Shown here in pieces: positions 8,959 to 16,447 of a stretch of DNA of 27,673 nucleotides. The DNA is from Emcibacteraceae bacterium (lineage in GTDB: Bacteria; Pseudomonadota; Alphaproteobacteria; Sphingomonadales; Emcibacteraceae): contig JAESUD010000255.1 in NCBI GenBank assembly GCA_016763335.1, positions 1-27,673 on the forward strand, written 5' to 3'. How positions within the stretch are numbered: the stretch's first letter is position 1; each line of letters opens with the position of its first letter. A program made the position numbers and the translations under genes. The notes beneath the pieces were generated by a model. It was not told the DNA's origin, searched no databases, and saw only the letters and a list, made by a program, of their open reading frames with translations.

Positions 8959-9861
8959 TTAAAAATACCCTTCCTGTTTTTTTTGTTCCATTGAAGCATG
9001 AGTTTCGTGGTCAATCACGCGGCTCTGGCGCTCTGATGTTTTAGAAAGGATAATTTCTTCAATTATTTGTTCTAAGCTTTCTGCTTCAGATTCTATGGCT
9101 CCTGTTAAAGGGTAACAACCAAGGGTACGAAAACGTATTTTCTTTAAAATTGGGATTTCTCCTGCCTTTAATGGCAAGCGTTCATCATCGACCATGATAA
9201 GATTACCGTCCCGTTCCACTACGGGGCGTTTTTTTGCCAGATAAAGAGGGACAATCGGAATTTTTTCTTTATAAATATATTGCCAAATATCAAGTTCAGT
9301 CCAATTGGATAACGGAAACACCCTTATGGATTCTCCCGGGTGGGTTCGATTGTTATAAATATTCCAAAGTTCGGGGCGTTGTTGCTTAGCATTCCACCTG
9401 TGGTCTTTATTTCTGAAAGAAAAAATTCTTTCTTTAGCTCTTGATTTTTCTTCGTCGCGTCGTGCCCCACCAAATGCCGCATCAAAGCCATACATATCCA
9501 GAGCTTTTTTCAGTGCTTCTGTCTTCATAATATCCGTATGGATACCGGCCCCATGTGTAAAAGGGCCGATCTTTTTCTTTATTCCATCTGGATTGATGTA
9601 AACAAGTATGTCGAGATTATATCTGGTCGCGATTTGAGCTCGACACTCTATCATTTCTGAAAATTTCCAAGTGGTATCAACGTGCAAAAGTTGGAAAGGG
9701 AGTTTTCCAGGGTAAAAAGCCTTGAGCGCCAAATGCAACATGACAGCGCTATCTTTTCCTATTGAATAAAGCATAACGGGCTTTTGCGAAGTGGCCTCTA
9801 CTTCGCGAATAATGTGAATACTTTCTGCCTCAAGTTTTTGTAGGTGCGTTAGTTGCGTCAT
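8959..9861 (-). CDS. cysD: Sulfate adenylyltransferase small subunit
   Basis: The catalytic ATP sulfurylase subunit that adenylates sulfate to APS; 300 aa. The PP-loop is [31 protein letters not shown] and the conserved [10 protein letters not shown] region follow. The start chosen is the ATG at 9861 ([14 protein letters not shown]), preceded by GAGAG. A frame from 9930 would add 23 residues with no family support and would run over the motif region. It is the first gene of the cysD-cysNC pair and is divergent from the plus-strand genes starting at 11339. The shared 17-base motif lies at 9928-9944. Confidence 0.95.
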   Translation of the reverse strand: MTQLTHLQKLEAESIHIIREVEATSQKPVMLYSIGKDSAVMLHLALKAFYPGKLPFQLLHVDTTWKFSEMIECRAQIATRYNLDILVYINPDGIKKKIGPFTHGAGIHTDIMKTEALKKALDMYGFDAAFGGARRDEEKSRAKERIFSFRNKDHRWNAKQQRPELWNIYNNRTHPGESIRVFPLSNWTELDIWQYIYKEKIPIVPLYLAKKRPVVERDGNLIMVDDERLPLKAGEIPILKKIRFRTLGCYPLTGAIESEAESLEQIIEEIILSKTSERQSRVIDHETHASMEQKKQEGYF

Positions 9862-9927
9862 AAATCTCTCATTGAATTGGTTCTGGTAATTGGAATGATG
9901 AGGTTTATGAATTGGGACCTTTATAAG

Positions 9928-9944
9928 CAAACAACTATTTCTTA
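9928..9944 (-). promoter_or_regulatory. Candidate LysR-type operator upstream of cysD
   Basis: The plus strand reads CAAACAACTATTTCTTA. It contains the dyad AACTA-TTTCT-TAGTT (9933-9947) and a wider one, CAAAC-N12-GTTTG, giving the best symmetry of the three copies. AACTATTT recurs 28 nt further upstream (9961-9968). The near edge is 66 nt from the cysD start codon. Confidence 0.6.
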
Positions 9945-9968
9945 GTTTGGGTGTTAGAAAAACTATTT

Positions 9969-10188
9969 ATATGAAAATTGTTTGCCGTTGAATGAAAGGG
10001 GCAGTAAAAGTATGGAGGCTAGAACAGTTTCTGGCACACTTATTTATTAATTCAGAAATTACCAATTAAATCAATTAGGTATAGCATGGTGTGTCAAGCT
10101 CAGAACCTAAGATTTTATGAAAATGGTAGTTTACTATAGTAGCAGTGAGGTAAGAGCCATAACAACGAAAATTTCCTGCTTTTGTTGA
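9969..10188. other. Non-coding upstream region of the sulfur cluster
   Basis: About 220 nt without a recognisable gene, RNA or repeat. It is AT-rich and sits between the cysD control region and the decayed integrase area. Nothing further could be identified. Confidence 0.4.
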
Positions 10189-10389
10189 GTGGTCGTTGCA
10201 CGCAGTAGTTTGACTTTAATCCGCAATATTATGCCTTATGATGAATTTTTAGCTCCAAAAATCAAAGATGGTTCAAGTATTCAAGAAGCCAAAAGATTTT
10301 ATAATAAAGAAGGCTTTCTAACAAAACATTTGAATACTCTCGCTACTGTAGTGCATTTACATGGTTCTTTTTGTAACCCGACGTCGTAA
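10189..10389 (+). CDS. Unrecognised small ORF
   Basis: A 66-codon open frame whose start codon is uncertain (an alternative is an internal Met before PYDEFLAPKIKDG). No family was recognised. The middle part, KDGSSIQEAKRFYNKEGFL, looks protein-like, but the last dozen codons are antisense to the end of the integrase remnant. It may be the tail of another decayed mobile-element gene, or chance. No clear ribosome-binding site was seen. Confidence 0.25.
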   Translation: MVVARSSLTLIRNIMPYDEFLAPKIKDGSSIQEAKRFYNKEGFLTKHLNTLATVVHLHGSFCNPTS

Positions 10390-10888
10390 TGAGCTTGTCA
10401 CCACGTATATATGTTATGGTTTGTTTTTTTGAACCTTCGCCTGTTATCCAGTAATGAGCACGCCAGTTTTGCTATTGAGCGATGTCATTATTTTTAATCA
10501 GATTGATAAATTGGGTGCCAAAATAAGGGCGGAGATTCTTGTCTATGATGTGTTTGTAATCTTGGAGATTGCGCTCGTTCTTTAAACCAATGATAATGTC
10601 GTTCCGTAAGTCATTTAAATAAAGGTTACACATTGCTGAGAATGTATGGCTTTTAACGGACATTCCGCGACTATGCAAGAAGCTTGATTCATTATAGACA
10701 TCAGTGGCAAACTTTAAGATCTCATCCTCTTTCTTCTTTTTTGTCGTTTTTTGCAGCCAACCACCATTTGGGTCTTTTATGCGGGAGAAGGTAAAGGGAC
10801 TGTCGTACCTAAAAAACAATATAACTTTATCATCGTAGTGCCTTGATATTACGGTTATTTTTCCAACTTTCCGTGTAAAGTTGTGCAA
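10343..10888 (-). pseudogene. Tyrosine-recombinase (integrase) remnant with in-frame amber stop
   Basis: The first 138 codons resemble the N-terminal arm and SAM-like core-binding domain of alphaproteobacterial phage-type integrases: FRYDSPFTFSRIKDPNGGW, then a long helical part ending DKNLRPYFGTQFINLI. A TAG at 10472-10474 then interrupts the frame. Reading straight on gives QNWRAHYWITGEGSKKQTI, which continues the integrase pattern (usually a WR...YW.TG segment), so TAG has replaced a sense codon. After about 30 further codons similarity ends, and the catalytic domain with its Arg-His-Arg-Tyr residues is absent. It is therefore a dead, truncated gene. The first codon of the open frame used is a TTG; the true original start is uncertain. 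Confidence 0.72.
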
Positions 10889-10958
10889 ATGTATCGATAA
10901 TAGGTCAACGATGTAATTGTGGGAGAATACTAGATTTTAAAACTGTATATGGATGTAG

Positions 10959-10981
10959 ATGACTGCTTTTTTAAGCGTCAT
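10959..10981 (+). terminator. Possible hairpin terminator
   Basis: ATGAC-T-GCTT, loop TTTT, AAGC-GTCAT forms a 9-bp stem with one bulged T, followed on the plus strand by TTTC. It lies just 3' of the tRNA-like fragment on the minus strand. No plus-strand gene ends here, so its function is uncertain. Confidence 0.3.
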
Positions 10982-11009
10982 TTTCTAAGTCATTTATTTT
11001 AAAGGAGAA

Positions 11010-11059
11010 TGGTGATAGTGGGCGGATTTGAATCACCGACACGCGGGTTTTGAATTGGA
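11010..11059 (-). pseudogene. tRNA-Phe-like 3' fragment, possible attachment-site scar
   Basis: Read on the minus strand, this stretch ends with a T-arm and acceptor-strand pattern. The T loop is TTCAAAT, followed by CCGCC (T-stem 3' side), CACTATC, A and CCA. The preceding GTGTCGGTGA matches, from memory, the variable loop and T-stem of alphaproteobacterial tRNA-Phe. The T-stem has one mismatch. The anticodon-stem region is degraded, and no matching 5' acceptor strand (GATAGTG) or D-arm is present on the far side. So this is a fragment, not a working tRNA. Integrases commonly target tRNA 3' ends and one remnant lies 120 nt away. Confidence 0.55.
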
Positions 11060-11262
11060 TGTGTAGTTAATTTAGTATTTAATATTAGATGGTTAGAAGA
11101 TGTATTTCTTTTGCGCAAGGAATGTGCCGGCTGGTATTGGAGTGGAATGAATAAATTTCTACAATTGCAGTAATTTTTTCAATTTATAAACGTCAATATT
11201 TATGATGCTTTAATTTAAATTTGTGTGAGTGTGTGTTTGTTCTCGCCAAGGGTGAACTTATT

Positions 11263-11275
11263 GATTAAGTTAATC
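11263..11275. promoter_or_regulatory. 13-bp perfect palindrome upstream of the sugar genes
   Basis: GATTAAGTTAATC is a perfect dyad around a central G, 63 nt before the start of the spsF-like remnant. It may be an operator for the plus-strand cluster. No convincing -35/-10 pair could be assigned around it. Confidence 0.25.
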
Positions 11276-11338
11276 TTATGCGAGCGGTGAGGGTATGTTC
11301 ACATTTAACAGATTAACAATATACCAAAGGAAGCAGAA

Positions 11339-11830
11339 ATGGACAATCTGAAAATCATCGGCATATCACAAGCACGTATGGGGTCTAATCGCCTACCTGG
11401 TAAGACACTCGCCTACCTTGCTGGCAAAAAGGTTCTTGATTGGCATGTGTCATGCGTAGCCGACAGCGCATATATGACCAAACATATTATTGTCACATCA
11501 ACAAACCCTGAAGATGATGCTACCGAAGCCTTTTGCAACGACAACAATATCGCCATGTTTTGTGGATTAAACGACGATGTATTAAGTCGTTATTTGGGGG
11601 GCTTTGATGTAGAGGTTTTTTCACGTGCTGCACTGGAGAAGGTAACCACCCTTATTGACAGGGATGAAGAACGCTAGCATGTCACGCTGGGTATGCACAG
11701 ACGTCCAGAGGCATTCAACGCGGGCTTGTATTATAATGAGGTGTTGAGCATCCAAGAAGAACCTGATCGTATTTGCGTAGACACAAAAGAAAACCATGAG
11801 GCTATTGAGGCCTTAATAGATGAATGTTAG
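11339..11830 (+). pseudogene. spsF: SpsF-like cytidylyltransferase, broken by deletion and nonsense codon
   Basis: The N-terminus (ISQARMGSNRLPGKTL) is the nucleotide-binding start of the SpsF/KdsB-like cytidylyltransferase family, which activates nonulosonate-type sugars in surface-glycan clusters. The frame is good through LNDDVLSRYLGG but then jumps to FDVEVFSRAALEKV. In family members about 50 residues with the substrate-binding region lie between these points, so an in-frame deletion is inferred. A TAG at 11675-11677 then interrupts RDEER-HVTLGMHRRPEAF where the family has Glu (GAG). Beyond it the frame stays open to 11830, ending the family's C-terminal region. The remnant is 164 codons against roughly 240. 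It has a good AAAGGAAGC site, so the first 112 codons may still be translated. Confidence 0.8.
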
Positions 11831-11934
11831 GAACAGAGGCGCGTTCTTTAATGGGTGTGTTATCAAACGTTCCAGAAATACAAAAAATCAACAATCATAT
11901 CGAACAAGTCCACGTTGGAGCTAAAAATTCATGA
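11824..11934 (+). CDS. Possible 36-codon overlapping ORF
   Basis: A short frame starting MLGTEARSLMGVL whose ATG overlaps the stop region of the spsF remnant (ATGTTAG) and whose TGA overlaps the pseG start (ATGA). No family was recognised. It could be a coupling peptide, the tail of a deleted gene, or chance. Confidence 0.2.
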   Translation: MLGTEARSLMGVLSNVPEIQKINNHIEQVHVGAKNS

Positions 11935-13550
11935 GTAAATTTGTTATTCGAACTGCGGTTGGAGAAAATATTGGCATTGGGCATCTTATGCGGTGCTTGC
12001 ATTTGGCTCGTGAAATTGAAGCCCAAGGCGGACAAACTCTTTTTGCTCTTGATCACGTTACTGATGAATTGCTCTCTTTCTTGGAAGGGCAAGATTTCAT
12101 TTGTCTTTACAGCGCCGTACAAAGCCAAATCAACTCGCAAGAAGACGCTCGCTTGCTTTTAGAACATACCAAAGGCGCTGATTGGATCATATTGGATGAT
12201 TACCGAATAAACCAAGACTGGGAAGGCATCATCACCGCGGAGCAGCGTGCTACGAAGCTTTGCGTCATTGATGACCTTGAACGTTCTCACACATGCGATG
12301 TGGTCATCGACGTCGGCTCGCGCGGGGAACAAAGCCTCAAAGATTGGAATAGCCGTGTTCCTGAACACTGCCAAAAATTACTGGGCCCTCATTACGTTAT
12401 TTTATCTAAGCACTATCAGTCGCCATGGCAAAAGCAGAAGAAAAACGAAACTTATTCCATATTGCTGAGTTTAGGTGGAGGCGGTGATCTACAAATCTGC
12501 GTAGGGATAACGGACGCGTTATTGGATGCCTTTGACACATCGATTAATATCAACATCTTAATAGGCCCTTTATCTCAAGGTCAAGATGAGCTGAAAGCCA
12601 AATATAGGGACACTGATAATGTTAATTGTTTAACCGGTATACAGGAAGCTTATTCCATACTGCAGAAAACCGATTTATATATTGGAGCAGCAGGAACCAT
12701 GCTGCTTCAAGTGCGCTGTTTAAACATGCCTGCCTTAACCTTTTCTATAGCAAACAATCAAAATAATGATATTTTTAATCTCGAAAAAATTGGACATTAT
12801 TTTCATTTGAACAGTTATACGAATGACGACTTCCCCGCTTTCGCAAAATTTGCACAGATCGTATATGATCATTATGACCGCGTTTTGCAAATGGGGCTAG
12901 AACCACAAAAACCAATTGATGGCTTGGGAAGTAAGCGCATTACAGCAACGTTTTTTGAAAATGAAAGTATTGAACCTGCAAGCGCCAAATTACACAATAA
13001 TGATGATACTCTTGAACGGCTTGCAACGGGTTACGCGATACGCCCAGTGTCGGATCATGACATCAACCTTTACAGGTGCAGCCGCAATCTAGAAAAAAAC
13101 CATCAATTTATGTCTGTGGCCGAAAAGATCGCAGCCATCGGGCATTACAGCTGGTGGTTTAACAGTATGCGGGAATCTTTTATCGTCGAAAAAAACAACA
13201 AACCCAGCCTGATCATTTGGCATCAAAGAGTACAAGCAGGAGGGAAGGCCTTCATGAATGCTGGGTGGTTTGTGTGTGATGAAAAAGGGGCTGATTTCAA
13301 AGATGTTTTGCTTTCTATGAGCTGGCAGGTGAAATATTGCTATGAACATCACAAGGGGATTCCATGGCTGTCTGTCGTTAAAAAAGACAACACATTTGCC
13401 CAACAAATTAATGATTATTTTGGTTTTGAGAAAATGGAGGAAGATCATCCCTTCTATCCAGCGTGCACTCAGATGTTTTCATTAGCAACAAAACAGGATT
13501 TTCACTATATTATATTTGAAAACAAGAGCAAGATACGTAAACGAACATGA
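11931..13550 (+). CDS. pseG: PseG/SpsG-like nucleotide-sugar hydrolase fused to a GNAT-like domain
   Basis: A 539-aa two-domain protein. Residues 1 to about 330 resemble PseG, which hydrolyses UDP from UDP-2,4-diacetamido-2,4,6-trideoxy-L-altrose on the pseudaminic acid route. The motif GIGHLMRC holds the catalytic His18, WIILDDY and LGGGGD follow, and GAAGTMLLQ is in the UDP-binding part. Residues about 365-520 (YAIRPVSDHDINLYRCSRN, IGHYSWWFNS, a late NDYFGFEK) look like a divergent GNAT acyltransferase, reminiscent of PseH, which acetylates the C4 amine in the previous step. The usual acyl-CoA loop is not clear, so the activity of this half is uncertain. GGAG lies 10 nt before the ATG. The protein is cytoplasmic; no signal or membrane segment is seen. 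Confidence 0.82.
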   Translation: MSKFVIRTAVGENIGIGHLMRCLHLAREIEAQGGQTLFALDHVTDELLSFLEGQDFICLYSAVQSQINSQEDARLLLEHTKGADWIILDDYRINQDWEGIITAEQRATKLCVIDDLERSHTCDVVIDVGSRGEQSLKDWNSRVPEHCQKLLGPHYVILSKHYQSPWQKQKKNETYSILLSLGGGGDLQICVGITDALLDAFDTSININILIGPLSQGQDELKAKYRDTDNVNCLTGIQEAYSILQKTDLYIGAAGTMLLQVRCLNMPALTFSIANNQNNDIFNLEKIGHYFHLNSYTNDDFPAFAKFAQIVYDHYDRVLQMGLEPQKPIDGLGSKRITATFFENESIEPASAKLHNNDDTLERLATGYAIRPVSDHDINLYRCSRNLEKNHQFMSVAEKIAAIGHYSWWFNSMRESFIVEKNNKPSLIIWHQRVQAGGKAFMNAGWFVCDEKGADFKDVLLSMSWQVKYCYEHHKGIPWLSVVKKDNTFAQQINDYFGFEKMEEDHPFYPACTQMFSLATKQDFHYIIFENKSKIRKRT

Positions 13551-13595
13551 ACACAGGGACTGAGCTGTACGCCGTAAGCGCGCAGCGTTATACAC

Positions 13596-14648
13596 ATGAA
13601 AACAATTTCAATTGGTAATAAAAACATAGGTGACGGTGAACAAACGTATGTGATAGCCGAGATGTCAGGAAACCATGGTGGCGCTCTTGATAAATGCATT
13701 CGCCTTTTGCATGCAGCCTGTGACACTGGTGCAGACGCTATTAAATTACAAGCCTACCGGCCCGACACCATTACGCTCAAAAGCGACAAAGAAGACTTTG
13801 CTATCGCCAGCGACAATGCTTGGGCAAAGCATAAAAATCTCTATGAACTCTATGAGCAAGCCCATACCCCGTGGGAATGGTTTCCCACATTGTTTGAAGA
13901 AGCAGGCAAACGAGGTGTGGAATTATTTGGGTCTGTCTTTGATGAAACATCCGTCGATGAATTGGAAAAATACCCTTGCAAAGCTTATAAAATAGCCTCG
14001 CCTGAAATAGTAGACATGGGCCTGATTCAAAAGGTTGCGGCAACTGGAAAACCTGTGATTGTTTCCACTGGCCTTGCCGTTATTGACGACATCACACAGG
14101 CCGTTGGTTGGCTGCGTGATGCTGGGTGTAACGATATCATTTTGTTGAAATGCACATCCGCATACCCAACGCCGCCCGAAGAAGTGCACCTGAAAACCAT
14201 GAAGGATATGGAAGAAAAATTTGGCTGTTATACGGGTTTTTCCGATCATACCACAGGCATCGGTGTGTCCATAGGAGCTGTAGCCTTAGGCGCTAAAGTT
14301 ATTGAAAAACATGTCATGCTAGATGATGGCGAAGAAACTGTTGATAGTTTCTTTTCGTTGTCCCCACTTGAATTCCAACAGATGATCACAGAAATTCGCC
14401 GTGCTGAAAAAGCGATAGGCAGGGTCTATTACGACTTGAGTGATGCGGCGGCAAAGAACAAAAGTGGCAAGCGCTCTCTATACGTCAGCAAAGACATCAA
14501 AAAAGGTGATCTGTTCACAAATCATAACATTAAATCTGTGCGCCCTAGCTATGGCTTAGCTCCTAAGCACAAGCCCGAGGTTATTGGCCGGACCGCAAAT
14601 GTCGATCTTGAGGTTGGAGATCGCTTAAGTTGGGATGTCATCGACTAA
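13596..14648 (+). CDS. pseI: Pseudaminic acid / nonulosonate synthase, NeuB family
   Basis: A 350-aa enzyme condensing a 6-deoxy-diacetamido hexose with phosphoenolpyruvate to make a nine-carbon sialic-acid-like sugar. The NeuB TIM barrel covers about residues 15-265 (YVIAEMSGNHGG, ADAIKLQAYRPDTI, STGLAVIDDI, TGFSDHTTGIGVSIGAVALGA as its landmarks). The C-terminal SAF/antifreeze-like domain includes KRSLYVSKDIKKGD and VRPSYGLAPKH. The length and PseG neighbour favour PseI over NeuB or LegI. It starts 45 nt after pseG with no evident ribosome-binding site. PseB, PseC and a working cytidylyltransferase are not in this window and would have to lie elsewhere for the pathway to run. Confidence 0.9.
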   Translation: MKTISIGNKNIGDGEQTYVIAEMSGNHGGALDKCIRLLHAACDTGADAIKLQAYRPDTITLKSDKEDFAIASDNAWAKHKNLYELYEQAHTPWEWFPTLFEEAGKRGVELFGSVFDETSVDELEKYPCKAYKIASPEIVDMGLIQKVAATGKPVIVSTGLAVIDDITQAVGWLRDAGCNDIILLKCTSAYPTPPEEVHLKTMKDMEEKFGCYTGFSDHTTGIGVSIGAVALGAKVIEKHVMLDDGEETVDSFFSLSPLEFQQMITEIRRAEKAIGRVYYDLSDAAAKNKSGKRSLYVSKDIKKGDLFTNHNIKSVRPSYGLAPKHKPEVIGRTANVDLEVGDRLSWDVID

Positions 14649-14795
14649 CCCGACCTCTATAAGTTCATCTATATAACCCTTTATCATTACACTTGTTCTT
14701 GTCCTTTTGCTCTGTTAAACTTGTTGCCCAAAACTAAGTTAATTCTCTTTCAACTTATTTAAGTGAAGCTGTAGAAATATCTTGAGGAATAAGAC
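14649..14795 (+). promoter_or_regulatory. Gap before the acyl cluster; possible promoter region
   Basis: A 147-nt AT-rich gap, the largest on the plus strand between 11339 and 25291, separating the sugar genes from the acyl genes. It could hold a promoter (TTGTCC followed by TTAAACT-like sequence), but the match is poor. No terminator hairpin was seen. Confidence 0.25.
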
Positions 14796-15035
14796 GTGCC
14801 AAACAAAGAAAAATATGACCAAGTTTTCATTGAGAGTTTTTCACTGCCAGCGGATGCTGCGGTAGCAAAATTAGCCTATCAATCTATAACTGAATGGGAT
14901 TCAGTCGGGCATATGGGGTTAATTGCCAATCTTGAAGAAGCATTCGATATCATGATGGATATGGAAGATATTATTGATTTCAGCGACTATAAAACAGGCA
15001 TCGAAACTCTGAAAAAATATCAAATTAAAATTTGA
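14796..15035 (+). CDS. Acyl carrier protein
   Basis: A 79-aa acidic acyl carrier protein. WDSVGHMGLI places the phosphopantetheine attachment site at Ser36. The helix after it, NLEEAFDIMMDMEDI, is typical of the partner-binding face. The start is a GTG at 14796 with TTGAGGAA 8 nt upstream. Its stop overlaps the ligase ATG by one base (TGATG). Dedicated ACPs encoded beside an AMP ligase normally receive an acyl or aminoacyl group from that ligase. It is not the housekeeping AcpP, judging by its different sequence and its location away from other fatty-acid synthesis genes. Confidence 0.92.
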   Translation: MPNKEKYDQVFIESFSLPADAAVAKLAYQSITEWDSVGHMGLIANLEEAFDIMMDMEDIIDFSDYKTGIETLKKYQIKI

Positions 15036-16447
15036 TGCATCAAATACTATGCACTAACACTTCGGAACAAACGGCCATCATTACCGAAACTGGTAAAGTG
15101 GTCACATACTCCACTCTCTCTGATGATATTAAACGCACGGCGAGTTCTCTAAACGATCGAGAACTTATATTTATTCTATGCCGCAATGATTATATGTCAT
15201 TGTTATTTTATCTAGCCGCACTTGATGCAGGTGCTGTTCCTTTATTATTAACTGCTGAAGGCCAAGGTCCTCATCTTAAGAAGCTACTTGAATTATATTC
15301 ACCACAATGGGTAGTGGGCACACCAGGCACTGTTAATACACAAGGAAGCTTTGATCCTGTGTCACAGCATGAGGGGTACACCCTTTATCGAAACAACGCT
15401 TCAACAAGTCCACAATTACATGTGAATTTAGCTTTTTTAGCGACCACATCAGGCTCTACAGGCGATCCAAAATTGGTTCGCTTATCTGCTAATAATTTAA
15501 AGACCAATGCCGCAGCCATTGTAGAGTATTTAGATATTACGCCCGACGACCGTGCCATCACGTCCTTGCCTATAAGCTATTCTTACGGGTTATCTGTCGT
15601 TAACAGCCATCTGCTCGCAGGCGCCTCTATCGTCTTGTCCGGTCACTCATTAATGGAAAAAGAGTTTTGGCAAGAGATAAACACGCATAACGTCACAAGT
15701 TTTGCGGGGATACCTTATCATTATGAAATGTTACTACGCTTAGGGTTGCCGCGCCTCAAAATTCCTTCGATCACAAAGATGACACAGGCTGGAGGAAGGC
15801 TGGATGATGTAAAAATTGAAAAAATTCATAAATTCTGCGATGAGAACGGTATCAAATTTTGGGTAATGTATGGCCAGACAGAAGCCTCACCCAGAATGTC
15901 ATATTTGCCCAGGGAAGACACTGTGCGTAAACTGGGAAGCATTGGGATTCCGATTTCCGGTGGAAAGCTATGGATTAAAGGTGAAAGTGAAGACGATATT
16001 ACCTCTACAGGACAGATTGGCGAGCTCATATATGAAGGTGATAATGTCTGCCTAGGCTATGCTCGCAATAAAGAGGATCTCGCACAGGGAGACGCGAACC
16101 AAAATAAACTTTCAACTGGCGACCTTGCCCGATGCGATAAAGAAGGCTACTTTTACATTGAGGGCCGCTTGACTGGGTTTTTGAAAGTATTTGGAAACAG
16201 GATATCGCTTAATCAAATTGAGAAATACCTCAGCGAAAAAGGCTTTGTAAGTGCAGCCTACGGACAAGATGATCATTTGGTTGTCTCTGTAGTTGTTGAT
16301 AAAGAGCTTGATGAAGAAAAGATAAAACGTGAACTGGCCCATTTTACAGGGGTTAACATGACGGCAATATCGGTTGTGGGCATTAAAGAATTGCCCCGAT
16401 TAGCAACAGGGAAGATTGATTATCAATGTCTAGCAAAGACACAGTAA
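15035..16447 (+). CDS. Acyl-AMP ligase (ANL superfamily)
   Basis: A 470-aa adenylate-forming enzyme that activates a carboxylic acid with ATP and probably loads it on the adjacent ACP. The phosphate-binding motif TTSGSTGDPK lies near residues 137-146. YGQTEASPRMSYLP is the aromatic/acceptor motif, STGDLARCDKEGYFYIEGR holds the ribose-binding Asp and hinge, and LATGKIDYQ near the C-terminus carries the conserved lysine. The ATG at 15035 overlaps the ACP stop; a TTG at 15032 is an alternative giving one more residue. The substrate cannot be read from sequence: fatty, hydroxy or aromatic acids are all possible. At its end it overlaps the LuxE-like gene by 22 nt. Confidence 0.9.
   Translation: MHQILCTNTSEQTAIITETGKVVTYSTLSDDIKRTASSLNDRELIFILCRNDYMSLLFYLAALDAGAVPLLLTAEGQGPHLKKLLELYSPQWVVGTPGTVNTQGSFDPVSQHEGYTLYRNNASTSPQLHVNLAFLATTSGSTGDPKLVRLSANNLKTNAAAIVEYLDITPDDRAITSLPISYSYGLSVVNSHLLAGASIVLSGHSLMEKEFWQEINTHNVTSFAGIPYHYEMLLRLGLPRLKIPSITKMTQAGGRLDDVKIEKIHKFCDENGIKFWVMYGQTEASPRMSYLPREDTVRKLGSIGIPISGGKLWIKGESEDDITSTGQIGELIYEGDNVCLGYARNKEDLAQGDANQNKLSTGDLARCDKEGYFYIEGRLTGFLKVFGNRISLNQIEKYLSEKGFVSAAYGQDDHLVVSVVVDKELDEEKIKRELAHFTGVNMTAISVVGIKELPRLATGKIDYQCLAKTQ

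Noticed and set aside
8957..9014. Longer N-termini for cysNC, cysD, cysI, DUF934, transketolase and transposase
   Set aside because: The extra residues overlap upstream genes or repeats, lack family similarity, and the internal starts have better ribosome-binding sites.
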